Positions 16,804 through 24,797 of a stretch of DNA of 64,000 nucleotides are shown here, piece after piece. The stretch's first letter is position 1. Every line of letters starts with the position of its first letter. Position numbers and translations under genes: made by a program. The notes beneath the pieces were generated by a model. It had not been told where the DNA came from, ran no database searches, and was given only the letters and a program-made list of their open reading frames with translations. The stretch is from Streptomyces aurantiogriseus (GTDB lineage Bacteria > Actinomycetota > Actinomycetes > Streptomycetales > Streptomycetaceae): the NCBI RefSeq assembly GCF_014649375.1, contig NZ_BMSX01000002.1:610295-674294 (forward strand). The letters run 5' to 3'.

Positions 16804-17321
16804 CGACGACCCGTCTCGACGCCGGCCAACTGCTCGACAGGACAGACGCGTTGGCCGACCTGTTGATCGACACGGTGGACGGCGGTGCCTCGGTCGGCTT
16901 CCTCGCCCCGCTCGACCACGCGGAGGCCGTCGCCTGGTGGCGGGAGCGGGCGGCGGGGGTGGCCGCCGGACAGCTCGCGGTCTGGGCGGCCCACGACGGC
17001 GACCGTGTCGTCGGCACCGTCGGCCTGGACTTCCCCGGCAAGCCCAACAGCCGGCACCGCGCCGAACTCGTCAAGCTGATGGTCCACCGGGACGCCCGGG
17101 GCAAGGGTCTCGGCCGCAGGCTCCTGACCACCGCGGAGAAGGCCGCCACCGCGGCCGGCGTCACCCTCCTCCACCTCGACACCGAGACCGACAGCCCCGC
17201 CGAACACCTCTACCGCAGCGCCGGGTGGACCCGGGCGGGGGTGATCCCCGACTACGCGGCGAGCCCGGCCGGCGTTCTGCGGCCGACCACCCTGTACTAC
17301 AAGCAGGTGGCCGCCGGGTGA
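16800..17321 (+). CDS. GNAT-family N-acetyltransferase
   Basis: A 173-residue GNAT protein. Motif A is VKLMVHRDARGKGLGRRLL, with the pyrophosphate-binding RxxGxG/A loop; the C-terminal motif is LYRSAGWTRAGVIPDYA. It transfers an acetyl group from acetyl-CoA to an amine not identifiable from sequence. ATG 16800 overlaps the stop of the XRE/cupin regulator by four bases, so the two are coupled. Such pairs often deal with a specific amine or toxic compound. Confidence 0.88.
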   Translation: MTTTRLDAGQLLDRTDALADLLIDTVDGGASVGFLAPLDHAEAVAWWRERAAGVAAGQLAVWAAHDGDRVVGTVGLDFPGKPNSRHRAELVKLMVHRDARGKGLGRRLLTTAEKAATAAGVTLLHLDTETDSPAEHLYRSAGWTRAGVIPDYAASPAGVLRPTTLYYKQVAAG

Positions 17322-17356
17322 CTCTGCGTACCAGCATCAATGTCAGTGGCAGGCGC

Positions 17357-17362
17357 TACGGT
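17357..17362 (+). promoter_or_regulatory. -10 element of leaderless mmcQ-like transcript
   Basis: TACGGT seven bases before the ATG at 17370. No ribosome-binding site is seen, so the mRNA is probably leaderless. Confidence 0.4.
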
Positions 17363-17369
17363 GCGAAGC

Positions 17370-17729
17370 ATGCCGGACGCAGAAGACGTACGCCGTATCG
17401 CCCTGTCCCTGCCGGACACGACGGAGAAGATCGCCTGGAGCATGCCCACCTTCCGGGTCGCCGGGAAGATGTTCGCCACACTGCCCGAGGAGGAGACCTC
17501 CCTCGCCGTGCGCTGCCCCAAGGAGGAGCGCGACGAGCTCGTGCTCGCCGAGCCCGGAAAGTTCTGGATCGCCGACCACGAGGCCCAGTTCGCCTGGGTC
17601 CGGGTCCGGCTGGCCGCCCTGGAGGACGAGGACGAGCTGCGCGACATCCTGGCCGACTCCTGGCGCCAGGCGGCCCCGCCGCGGCTGCTGGAGGCGTATC
17701 CGGGGCTGGGGGTGCCGGCGGGGGAGTGA
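17370..17729 (+). CDS. MmcQ/YjbR family protein
   Basis: A 119-residue MmcQ/YjbR (CyaY-like fold) protein: MPDAEDVRRIALSLPDTTEKIAWSMPTFRVAGKMFATL, then SLAVRCPKEERDELV and FAWVRVRLAALEDEDELRDILADSW. Members bind DNA in vitro in some cases but the cellular role is not established. The start is ATG 17370 because the frame upstream lacks family similarity; the promoter TACGGT sits seven bases upstream. Confidence 0.85.
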   Translation: MPDAEDVRRIALSLPDTTEKIAWSMPTFRVAGKMFATLPEEETSLAVRCPKEERDELVLAEPGKFWIADHEAQFAWVRVRLAALEDEDELRDILADSWRQAAPPRLLEAYPGLGVPAGE

Positions 17730-17859
17730 CGTGGAGCCGGGGCGTCGGCCGGGGGTGACGATGGCCGGGCCCCGATAAACGGGTGCGCGACCACCGACCC
17801 GAGTGCGGTATGGTTTCCCTGCACGTTCGGCCGGGGGAAACCCCAGGTCAGACGGGCAA

Positions 17860-17936
<77 letters not shown>

Positions 17937-17942
17937 GCTTTA

Positions 17943-18194
17943 ATGCGGGTCGCAGGCCGTTTCCTCGATGACGGGGAGACGGCCTTCGTCGTGTTCGCGG
18001 GGGAGCAGAGCCTTCAGACACGTGTCGTACGGGAGGGAACGGGCACCGCGACCGCACGGCTGAGGCTGCCCGAGCGCATCCGACGCCCGCTCGTCCGGGT
18101 GGAGGGCGCACCCGCCGTGGCGCCGGCCGACGGGACCCGTCTCGACCTCACCCTGCCGGACGGCACACCGGTCCGCGTGGAGGCCCACTCCTGA
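17943..18194 (+). CDS. Small hypothetical protein after tRNA-Pro
   Basis: An 83-residue open frame with strongly G/C-biased third positions, beginning seven bases after the tRNA. I do not recognise it. The product would be beta-strand-rich and Arg/Val-rich (FLDDGETAFVVFAGEQ, RLDLTLPDGTPVRVEAHS) and looks like the C-terminal part of a larger protein. There is no ribosome-binding site before ATG 17943, so it may be a gene fragment left beside the tRNA, or not translated at all. Confidence 0.35.
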   Translation: MRVAGRFLDDGETAFVVFAGEQSLQTRVVREGTGTATARLRLPERIRRPLVRVEGAPAVAPADGTRLDLTLPDGTPVRVEAHS

Positions 18195-18290
18195 GCGTGA
18201 CCGACGCCACCACCTCCCGACCGGGAACCGGCCCCATGGCGTCGCCCGTGCATGTACAGGGCAGGGACTCCAGGGGAAGGGGAGGCGGAC

Positions 18291-20378
18291 ATGTCGGTGC
18301 AGGACGGCAGGGTGCTCGCCGGGCGGTACCGGCTGGTGGAGAGGCTCGGGGCCGGTGGCATGGGAACCGTGTGGCGGGCGCGGGACGCCACGCTCCGGCG
18401 CACGGTCGCGGTCAAGGAACTCCATGTGCAGGGTCAGGTGCCGGACGCCGACGTGGGCAGAGCGCACGCCCGTATGCTCCGGGAAGCCCAGGCCGCCGCC
18501 ATGGTCGAGCATCCCTCGGTCGTCCAGGTGTACGACACCTTCGAGGAGGACGGCCGGCCCTGGATCGTCATGGAACTGGTGCGGGGCGAGTCGGTCGAGG
18601 AACGCATCCGGCGCGACGGACCGCTGTCGGTGCCCGAGACGGCACGGATCGGTCTCGACGTGCTCGACGCCTTGCGAGCCGCGTGGGAGTGCGGTGTCGT
18701 CCACCGGGACGTCAAACCCGCCAACATCATGATCGACCGGTCCGGCCGGGTCGTCCTGACCGACTTCGGGATCGCCTACGTCGAGGGCAACCCCACCCTG
18801 ACCACGACCGGTGCGGTCATGGGCTCCCCGCACTACATGGCGCCCGAACGTGCCCGCGGTGGCCCGGCGGAGGCGGGGGGTGACCTGTGGGCGCTGGGCG
18901 CGACCCTGTTCGCCATGGTGGAGGGACGGCCGCCGTTCACCGGGGACTCGGCCCTGGGCGTGCTCTACCGGATCATCTCCGACCCGACTCCGGTGCCCGC
19001 CGGGGCGGGTGCGCTCGCACCGGTCGTCGACGGGCTGCTGCGCAAGAACCCGGTGTTCCGGATGTCGGCGGACCACGCGGCCGACCTGCTGGAGCGAGCG
19101 GCCGGGCCGACCGGCAAGGGCCGTCAGGAGCGGGACGAGCGGGACGAGCCGGAAGACTCAGCCCCGGCCGACGAGCGCCGTGAGTCGGGGAGCCCCACGG
19201 ACGATGGCCCCTGGCCCGCCACCGCAACCCCGGTGCAGGACGGGCGTTCCCTCACCCGTCGTGCCTACCTGGGAGCGGCACTGCTGGCCGGAGGGGCCGT
19301 CGCGACGGCCGTGGCCGGGCGGCTGCTGCTGACCGGCGACGGCATGGCAGACGGCGCGGAGGCCGGGGCCTCGCCCTCCGCGTCTGCCGCGCAACTCGTC
19401 GTCACCGCACGGGCCGAACGCCATGTCGGCCCCGTTCACGCCTTGGCATGCTCCCCCGACGGGCGTCTGCTCGTCTCCGGCGGAGCCGACGGCACGGTCC
19501 GGATCTGGGACGCCACGGACACCGGCCGGGCCCCGACCGTGCGCGACTCGGGCCAGGAGAAGGTCAACGCCCTTGCCTTCACAGGCGACTCGGAGTTCGT
19601 GACCGGCGGCGAGAACGGCACGGTCGTCGTCTGGGACGCCACAAGCCGCCGCCGCGTCACGGTCCTTCACCGGCGTGCGTCACCCGTCACCGCCCTCGCC
19701 GTCACGGACGAGGGGCGCTCCCTGCTCCTCGTCGGACACGAGGACGGAGTCGTCCGGGTACGGACGCAGAGCGGTGCCGCCCTCACTCCCGATCTGCCCG
19801 CCGCTGCCGAGCGTGTGGTCGGGATCGTCGTCGACACGGCGTTCACGGTGTGCACCGTCACCGACCGGGGGACGCTGGTCCGCCGCAGATCACACGGCAC
19901 CGGCGACATCCTCGGCCGGCTCCCGCTGCTCGACGCCGACGACCTCTCCGCAGGCGCCCGCATCAACGGGCTGGTCCGCTCCGTCCAGGGCGACGGACTC
20001 ACAGCGGTAGGCCCCGGCTACGAGGGCGCGGACATCGACATCCGGACCTGGCAAGCCCTGCGTCGGGGCAGCCGGTGGAGGGACTGGGACTCCAACGGAG
20101 AGCCGGTCGTGATCGCCCACTCCCCGCGGCCCACGAACCTGCTCACCGCCGGCCAGGGGAAGCCGGTGACCGTCATGGCGACCGTGCACATCAACGGAGC
20201 ACTCGTCCTGTCGGACACCCGGGGCATGACCACGGAAACCGCGCCGCCGGGCATCGGCCGACAGACCACCTGCCTCGCCTTCGCCCCGACCGGCGGATGG
20301 CTCGCGGGCGGTACTTCCCAAGGCGCGGTGTTCACGGCGGCGGCCTCCGGACGCCTCGGACGATCCGGACGAGGGTGA
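18291..20378 (+). CDS. Membrane Ser/Thr protein kinase with WD40 sensor domain
   Basis: A 695-residue protein. Hanks-type kinase domain at residues ~10-270: glycine loop LGAGGMGTV, ATP lysine Lys42, HRDVKPAN (catalytic Asp140), DFG 158-160, GSPHYMAPE activation segment. A charged linker follows, then one membrane segment at ~326-347 preceded by TRRAYLG, a twin-arginine-like motif. The C-terminal ~310 residues carry WD40 blades (VHALACSPDGRLLVSGGADG, VNALAFTGDSEFVTGGENG). The propeller would lie outside the membrane as a sensor. The start at ATG 18291 has GGAGG five bases upstream. It stands alone and is convergent with murJ. Confidence 0.92.
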   Translation: MSVQDGRVLAGRYRLVERLGAGGMGTVWRARDATLRRTVAVKELHVQGQVPDADVGRAHARMLREAQAAAMVEHPSVVQVYDTFEEDGRPWIVMELVRGESVEERIRRDGPLSVPETARIGLDVLDALRAAWECGVVHRDVKPANIMIDRSGRVVLTDFGIAYVEGNPTLTTTGAVMGSPHYMAPERARGGPAEAGGDLWALGATLFAMVEGRPPFTGDSALGVLYRIISDPTPVPAGAGALAPVVDGLLRKNPVFRMSADHAADLLERAAGPTGKGRQERDERDEPEDSAPADERRESGSPTDDGPWPATATPVQDGRSLTRRAYLGAALLAGGAVATAVAGRLLLTGDGMADGAEAGASPSASAAQLVVTARAERHVGPVHALACSPDGRLLVSGGADGTVRIWDATDTGRAPTVRDSGQEKVNALAFTGDSEFVTGGENGTVVVWDATSRRRVTVLHRRASPVTALAVTDEGRSLLLVGHEDGVVRVRTQSGAALTPDLPAAAERVVGIVVDTAFTVCTVTDRGTLVRRRSHGTGDILGRLPLLDADDLSAGARINGLVRSVQGDGLTAVGPGYEGADIDIRTWQALRRGSRWRDWDSNGEPVVIAHSPRPTNLLTAGQGKPVTVMATVHINGALVLSDTRGMTTETAPPGIGRQTTCLAFAPTGGWLAGGTSQGAVFTAAASGRLGRSGRG

Positions 20379-20402
20379 AGGATCGGGCGGGTTCTCCCGG
20401 TC

Positions 20403-22049
20403 TCACCGCAGCCCGCGCAGCTCCCGCAGCTCCCCGACCTTCAGCAGCCGGGCCAGGCCCACGTACGCCAACCCCATGGTCAAAGTTCCGGCGGCGAGCG
20501 CGAGCGCGGTGGGCAGTGTGCCGTCGCCCAGCGACTGGGCGCAGGACCGGTCCACCGCCCAGGCCAGGGCCGCGGCGAGGCCGGCCGCGCACAGCAGCCT
20601 GGTGTACGTACGCCGCAGCGCCCCGTCGTCGAGGCGGGCGCCGGTCCTGCGGCGCAGCAGCCGCACGGTGAAGGCGAGACCGACCAGGTAGGACAGCGTG
20701 TAGGCGCCGGCCATGCCGGTCACCGCCCACCGGGCGGGCAGCAGCAGGTGGCAGGCGGTGGCCAGGGCGATGTTTACCGCCGCGATCCTGACCGCCAGGA
20801 AGAACGGGGTTCGGGTGTCCTCGAAGGCGTAGAAGCCGCGCAGCAGCAGGTACTGCGCGGAGAAGGGGATCAGCCCGAGGCCGAAGGCCTGGAGCATGTA
20901 CCCGAGGGGCCGGGCGGAGGCCGCGTCGGCCGCGCCGTGGGCGAACAGCAGTGTGGAGATCCTCGGGCCCAGAGCCAGGAACAGGAAGGCGGCGGGGACG
21001 ATCACCACCCCACTCACCCGCAGCCCGCGCGACAGGTCCGCGCGCAGGTCCGCGATCCGGCCCTCCGCCACCGCCCGGCTCATGCGCGGCAGCAGCGCCG
21101 TCACCAGGGAGACGGTCACCACCGACTGCGGCAGCATCCAGATCGTCTGCGCGTACGTGTACGCCGAGTAGCCCGCGCCGGCGTCGGGCAGCGCCTGGTC
21201 GGCCGCGTTGGCGTAGTTGGTGACCACCGTCAGGGCGACCAGGTTCGTCAGGACGAAGAGCAGGGTCCACTGGGCGGCGCGGATCCCGGAGCCCAGACCC
21301 GAGCCGCGCCAGTCGAAACGCGGGCGGAAGCGGAAGCCGGCCGCCCGGGCGAACGGGATCAGGGCGAGGGCCTGCACCGCGATGCCGGCCGTCGTTCCGA
21401 TGCCCAGCAGGCGGATGTGGGTCTCGGTGATGTCCTGCACCCGCTCCGGAACGGTCATCAGGCCCAGGTAGGCGCCGAACATGCCCAGCAGGACGAGGTT
21501 GTTGAGGACGGGGGTCCACATCATCGCGCCGAACCGCTCACGGGCGTTGAGGACTTGGCCGTAGATGTTGAACAGGCCGTAGAAGAAGATCTGCGGGAGC
21601 AGGAAACGGGCGAAGACGACGGTGAGTTCGTAGGCCTCGTGGTTGTCCGGGGTGTCGCGCATGTACACCGCGACGATCTGCGGGGCCGCCCACACCGCGA
21701 GGGCGGTGCCGACGGCCAGGACGGTGACGACCAGGGTGACCAGTCGCTGTTCGTAGGCGCGCCCGCCGTCGGGGTGGGTGGTCCTCGCCCGCACCAGCTG
21801 GGGCACCAGCACCGCGTTGAGCGCGCCGCCGATCAGCAGCGTGTACAGGCTGGTCGGCACGGTGTTCGCCGTGTTGTACGTGCTGGCCAGCAGGCCGGTG
21901 CCCAGGGCGGCGGCCTGGAGGACCTGCCGGATCAGGCCGGTCGCGCGCGACACGACGGTGCCCAGCGCCATCAGCACGGACGAGCGTGCCGCCCCACCGG
22001 ACCGTACGGACCGTACGGATTGCGACTCGGTCCTCGTCCCCTCCACCAT
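20403..22049 (-). CDS. murJ: Lipid II flippase MurJ/MviN family
   Basis: A 548-residue integral membrane protein of the MATE/MOP-like MurJ family with about 14 hydrophobic segments. Conserved early features include SRATGLIRQVLQAAALGTG and NTVPTSLYTLLIGGALNAVLVP, and later WMLPQSVVTVSLVTALLPRMS and the LLLRGFYAFEDTRTPF loop. It would flip lipid-linked peptidoglycan precursor. Streptomyces usually carries another MurJ with a pseudokinase tail near the origin; this shorter one may be a paralogue with a specialised role, which is inference. The ATG 22049 is preceded by TAGGTT with six bases between, so the mRNA is probably leaderless. Confidence 0.88.
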   Translation of the reverse strand: MVEGTRTESQSVRSVRSGGAARSSVLMALGTVVSRATGLIRQVLQAAALGTGLLASTYNTANTVPTSLYTLLIGGALNAVLVPQLVRARTTHPDGGRAYEQRLVTLVVTVLAVGTALAVWAAPQIVAVYMRDTPDNHEAYELTVVFARFLLPQIFFYGLFNIYGQVLNARERFGAMMWTPVLNNLVLLGMFGAYLGLMTVPERVQDITETHIRLLGIGTTAGIAVQALALIPFARAAGFRFRPRFDWRGSGLGSGIRAAQWTLLFVLTNLVALTVVTNYANAADQALPDAGAGYSAYTYAQTIWMLPQSVVTVSLVTALLPRMSRAVAEGRIADLRADLSRGLRVSGVVIVPAAFLFLALGPRISTLLFAHGAADAASARPLGYMLQAFGLGLIPFSAQYLLLRGFYAFEDTRTPFFLAVRIAAVNIALATACHLLLPARWAVTGMAGAYTLSYLVGLAFTVRLLRRRTGARLDDGALRRTYTRLLCAAGLAAALAWAVDRSCAQSLGDGTLPTALALAAGTLTMGLAYVGLARLLKVGELRELRGLR

Positions 22050-22055
22050 CCGGCC

Positions 22056-22061
22056 AACCTA
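22056..22061 (-). promoter_or_regulatory. -10 element of leaderless murJ transcript
   Basis: TAGGTT on the minus strand, six bases before the ATG at 22049; no ribosome-binding site is present. Confidence 0.4.
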
Positions 22062-22095
22062 TGTCATCAAGATCGGAGGGCTCCAACTCGCCTGC

Positions 22096-22722
22096 TCACA
22101 CAGAAGGTTGACCGGAGTCCAGTGCGGGGGCCAGCAGGGTGAACGCGCGGTCGGTCAGGGTCGTCGGATCCTCGGTGCCGTCGCTGTCGCTCCAGCGCCG
22201 CAGGACCGTGTCGAAGGCGGTGAGCGTCATCCCGGCGGCCAGATGGGCCCACAGGTCGGTGTCGGGGCCGGGCGGCAGACGGCGGCCCAGTTCCGTGGCG
22301 AGGTCGTCGCGCCACTGGGCCTGGCGTTCCAGGAAGCGGGCGCGCAGAGCGGGGGTGCGCAGGATCAGGCGGACCACGCGCAGGGCCCGTTCGGCGTGGT
22401 CGGAGCGGTCGGCGCACTCGGCGACGGGCACCTGGACGGTGTGCCGCAGGGCGACCGAGGGGGGTTCGCCGGCGGGGCGGGCCGCCAGCTCCGCGCGCAT
22501 CGCCTCGCCCATGCCGGACAGGAACTGGACGACGACGTCCTCCTTGGACGCGAAGTACCGGAAGAACGTCCGCTTGGACACCCCTGCCGCGACCGCGATC
22601 TCGTCGATGGTGACGCCGTCGAACCCCTTCAGGGCGAGCAACTGCAGGGCGGCCTCGCTCAGTTCGTCCGAGACGAGCTGACGTTTGCGCTGGGCCAGGG
22701 TGACGGCCGGTCGGGTGCTCAC
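22096..22722 (-). CDS. TetR-family regulator, divergent from SDR gene
   Basis: A 208-residue TetR protein: HTH region VTIDEIAVAAGVSKRTFFRYFASKEDVVVQF and a C-terminal domain with LRTPALRARFLERQAQWRDDLATELGRRL resembling the MftR/AcrR-type group. The GTG start at 22722 follows a perfect TAGAAT at six bases, so translation is probably leaderless. It is transcribed away from an SDR gene, and the 15-bp palindrome between them is the likely shared operator. Confidence 0.87.
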   Translation of the reverse strand: MSTRPAVTLAQRKRQLVSDELSEAALQLLALKGFDGVTIDEIAVAAGVSKRTFFRYFASKEDVVVQFLSGMGEAMRAELAARPAGEPPSVALRHTVQVPVAECADRSDHAERALRVVRLILRTPALRARFLERQAQWRDDLATELGRRLPPGPDTDLWAHLAAGMTLTAFDTVLRRWSDSDGTEDPTTLTDRAFTLLAPALDSGQPSV

Positions 22723-22728
22723 CGGTCC

Positions 22729-22734
22729 ATTCTA
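22729..22734 (-). promoter_or_regulatory. -10 element of leaderless tetR transcript
   Basis: TAGAAT on the minus strand, six bases upstream of the GTG at 22722. Confidence 0.5.
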
Positions 22735-22767
22735 TCTCCATGCCATGTATGTCACTCGGTGCCGTAT

Positions 22768-22782
22768 TGACACTTGGTGTCA
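22768..22782. promoter_or_regulatory. TetR-type operator between tetR and SDR gene
   Basis: TGACACTTGGTGTCA, a perfect 6-bp-arm palindrome. It overlaps TTGACA, a consensus -35 for the SDR gene. A weaker related sequence, TGTCACTCGGTGCC, lies 18 bases upstream and may be a second site. Confidence 0.65.
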
Positions 22783-22802
22783 TGGAGGGCAAGGTGTGCC
22801 GC

Positions 22803-23738
22803 ATGAGTGAGCAGCAGCGCTGGACCACCGCGGAGATCCCCGACCAGACCGGACGGGTGCACGTCGTCACCGGAGCCACCAGTGGCCTCGGCCTGGCGAC
22901 CGCCCGGGCCCTCGCCCGAGCGGGCGGACACGTCGTCCTCGCCGTGCGGGACCCGGAGAAGGGGCGGCGGACGGTCGCGGACCTCACCGCCGAAGAGCCC
23001 GGCGCCCGGCTGGAGGTGCGCCGGCTCGACCTCGCCGACCTCGACTCCGTGCACGCCTTCGCCGACGGGCTGCGCGCCGACCACGCGCGCGTGGACGTCC
23101 TCGTGAACAACGCCGGCGTGATGGCGCCACCGCGCACGCTCAGCGCCCAGGGGCACGAGGTGCAGTTCGCCGCGAACCACCTCGGCCACTTCGCGCTCAC
23201 CGGTCGGCTGCTCGACCGGCTGGCCGCGGGCAGCGATCCGCGTGTCGTCACGGTCAGCTCGGTCAACCACCGGCAGGGCCGCCTGCGCTGGGACGACCTC
23301 TCCGGCGAGCGCGGTTACCGGCCCATGGCCTTCTACAACCAGTCGAAGTTCGCCAACGCCGTCTTCGGGCGGGAGCTGCACCGGCGGCTCGACGCGGCGG
23401 GCAGCCCGGTGCGCAGCCTGCTCGCGCACCCCGGCTACACCCGCACCAACCTCCAGTTCAACGGGCCGGTCCGGCTGTACCGCGTGCTGTTCGGGCACCT
23501 CGGCGGCCCGCTGTTCGCACAGCCCGCGGACCGGGGCGCGCTGCCCCAGCTCCACGCGGCGACCGCGCCCGAGGTGCGCGGCGGCGACTTCATCGGCCCC
23601 GACGGTCCGGGCGAGTTGCGCGGCGCACCGACGCGGGTACGGCTGTCTCCCGCGGCCGCCGACGAGGAGACCGGGCGCCGGCTGTGGGAGCTGTCGGAGC
23701 GGCTCACCGGGGTGCGGTACGAACTGCCCGTGTTCTAG
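22803..23738 (+). CDS. SDR oxidoreductase (retinol-dehydrogenase-like)
   Basis: A 311-residue short-chain dehydrogenase: NAD(P) motif TGATSGLG, structural NNAGVM, catalytic Ser in VTVSSVNHR and Tyr-Lys in YNQSK. The substrate region HPGYTRTNLQFNG is typical of the retinol-dehydrogenase/protochlorophyllide-reductase-like branch. ATG 22803 is preferred (AAGG eight to nine bases upstream); in-frame ATGs at 22782 and 22740 would run through the operator. It is likely repressed by the divergent TetR until an unknown carbonyl or alcohol ligand appears. Confidence 0.87.
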   Translation: MSEQQRWTTAEIPDQTGRVHVVTGATSGLGLATARALARAGGHVVLAVRDPEKGRRTVADLTAEEPGARLEVRRLDLADLDSVHAFADGLRADHARVDVLVNNAGVMAPPRTLSAQGHEVQFAANHLGHFALTGRLLDRLAAGSDPRVVTVSSVNHRQGRLRWDDLSGERGYRPMAFYNQSKFANAVFGRELHRRLDAAGSPVRSLLAHPGYTRTNLQFNGPVRLYRVLFGHLGGPLFAQPADRGALPQLHAATAPEVRGGDFIGPDGPGELRGAPTRVRLSPAAADEETGRRLWELSERLTGVRYELPVF

Positions 23739-23805
23739 CGGGAGTCAGGGGGCGGCGCCCCGGGTCCGGGCGATGCGGGGGATCGTCCGGGCCGGGCGGG
23801 TGTCG

Positions 23806-24237
23806 TCACCGGCGGCCGCGGGCCCGCGTCTCTCGGGGCGGGCGGATGAACTGCAGCTCCAGGGTGACCGGCGGCTCGGCGACGCCCGGCCCGCCGGCGG
23901 CCGCCCAGTCCAGGATCTCCTCGGTGCAGTCGTCGTCCATGGCGAACCCGACCCAGGTGGCCCGGCCGCCCGCCCGGCGTCCGGCGGCGGAGGGCTGCAC
24001 GACGATGACGTTGGCCTGGTCACAGGGGCCGAGGCAGTCCGTCGTACGGACCTGGAAGGCGCCGTCGGACGCGGCGGCGGCCGCGCGCAGGCGGTCCAGT
24101 TGCCAGGCGTGGTCGTAGCCGGGGTGCTTGCGGGCGACGCCGCAGCAGCAGCCCCGGCACACGACGAGGGTGCAGGGCCGGCGGGTGGCGGCCCCGATCG
24201 CCACCGCGCGGCCCGGCAGCGCGGGACGCGGTCCCAC
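23806..24237 (-). CDS. Thioredoxin-like (2Fe-2S) ferredoxin
   Basis: A 143-residue protein with the Cys pattern of thioredoxin-like [2Fe-2S] ferredoxins: CRGCCCG (Cys27, 30, 31, 32) and, 36 residues later, DCLGPC (Cys68, 72). The C-terminal part VTWVGF-like ATWVGFAMDDDCTEEILDW resembles small ferredoxins encoded near actinobacterial cobalamin genes. It would carry single electrons; the partner is unknown. The start is uncertain: GTG 24237, six bases before the end of the upstream gene, was chosen, with GTG 24204 as alternative. It follows the DUF4916 gene on the same strand. Confidence 0.75.
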   Translation of the reverse strand: MGPRPALPGRAVAIGAATRRPCTLVVCRGCCCGVARKHPGYDHAWQLDRLRAAAAASDGAFQVRTTDCLGPCDQANVIVVQPSAAGRRAGGRATWVGFAMDDDCTEEILDWAAAGGPGVAEPPVTLELQFIRPPRETRARGRR

Positions 24238-24242
24238 GCCGG

Positions 24243-24782
24243 TCAGGAGGCCGCGAGGCCGACGTGGGCGAGGGCCTGCCGCAGCAGAAACCCGTGCCCG
24301 CCCGGCATCTCGCTCTGCACCGCGGGCGAGGCCGCCTCCTGCGGGTCGAACCACACCAGGTCCAGGGCGTCCTGCCGGGGCCGGCAGTCACCGGTCACCG
24401 GCACGATGTAGGCCAGGGACACCGCGTGCTGACGCGGGTCGTGGTACGGGGTGATGCCCTGGGTCGGGAAGTACTCGGCGACGGTGAAGGGCTGGAGGGA
24501 GGCCGGGACACGGGGCAGGGCCACCGGGCCGAGGTCCTTCTCCAGGTGGCGCAGCAGGGCGTCGCGGACCCGCTCGTGGTGCAGGACCCGGCCGGAGACC
24601 AGGGTCCGGCTGACATTGCCGTCCGGTCCGATGCGCAGCAGCAGGCCGATGCTGGTGACTTCGCCGCTGTCGTCGACGCGCACGGGCACCGCCTCGACGT
24701 ACAGGATCGGCATGCGGGCGCGCGCCATCTCGAGCTCGTCGGAGCTCAGCCAGCCGGGCGTGGTCTCGGTCATGTCAGACAT
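24243..24782 (-). CDS. DUF4916 (NUDIX-like) protein
   Basis: A 179-residue protein of the DUF4916 type: PGWLSSDELEMARARMPILYVEAVPVR, then GEVTSIGLLLRIGPDG and the C-terminal ALDLVWFDPQEA. The fold resembles NUDIX hydrolases, but the NUDIX box with its Glu-rich metal motif is not clear, so catalysis is doubtful. Two ATGs (24782 and 24773) are possible and neither has a strong ribosome-binding site. It lies between the amidohydrolase gene and the ferredoxin gene on the same strand. Confidence 0.75.
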   Translation of the reverse strand: MSDMTETTPGWLSSDELEMARARMPILYVEAVPVRVDDSGEVTSIGLLLRIGPDGNVSRTLVSGRVLHHERVRDALLRHLEKDLGPVALPRVPASLQPFTVAEYFPTQGITPYHDPRQHAVSLAYIVPVTGDCRPRQDALDLVWFDPQEAASPAVQSEMPGGHGFLLRQALAHVGLAAS

Positions 24783-24797
24783 TGCTTGATCATACTT

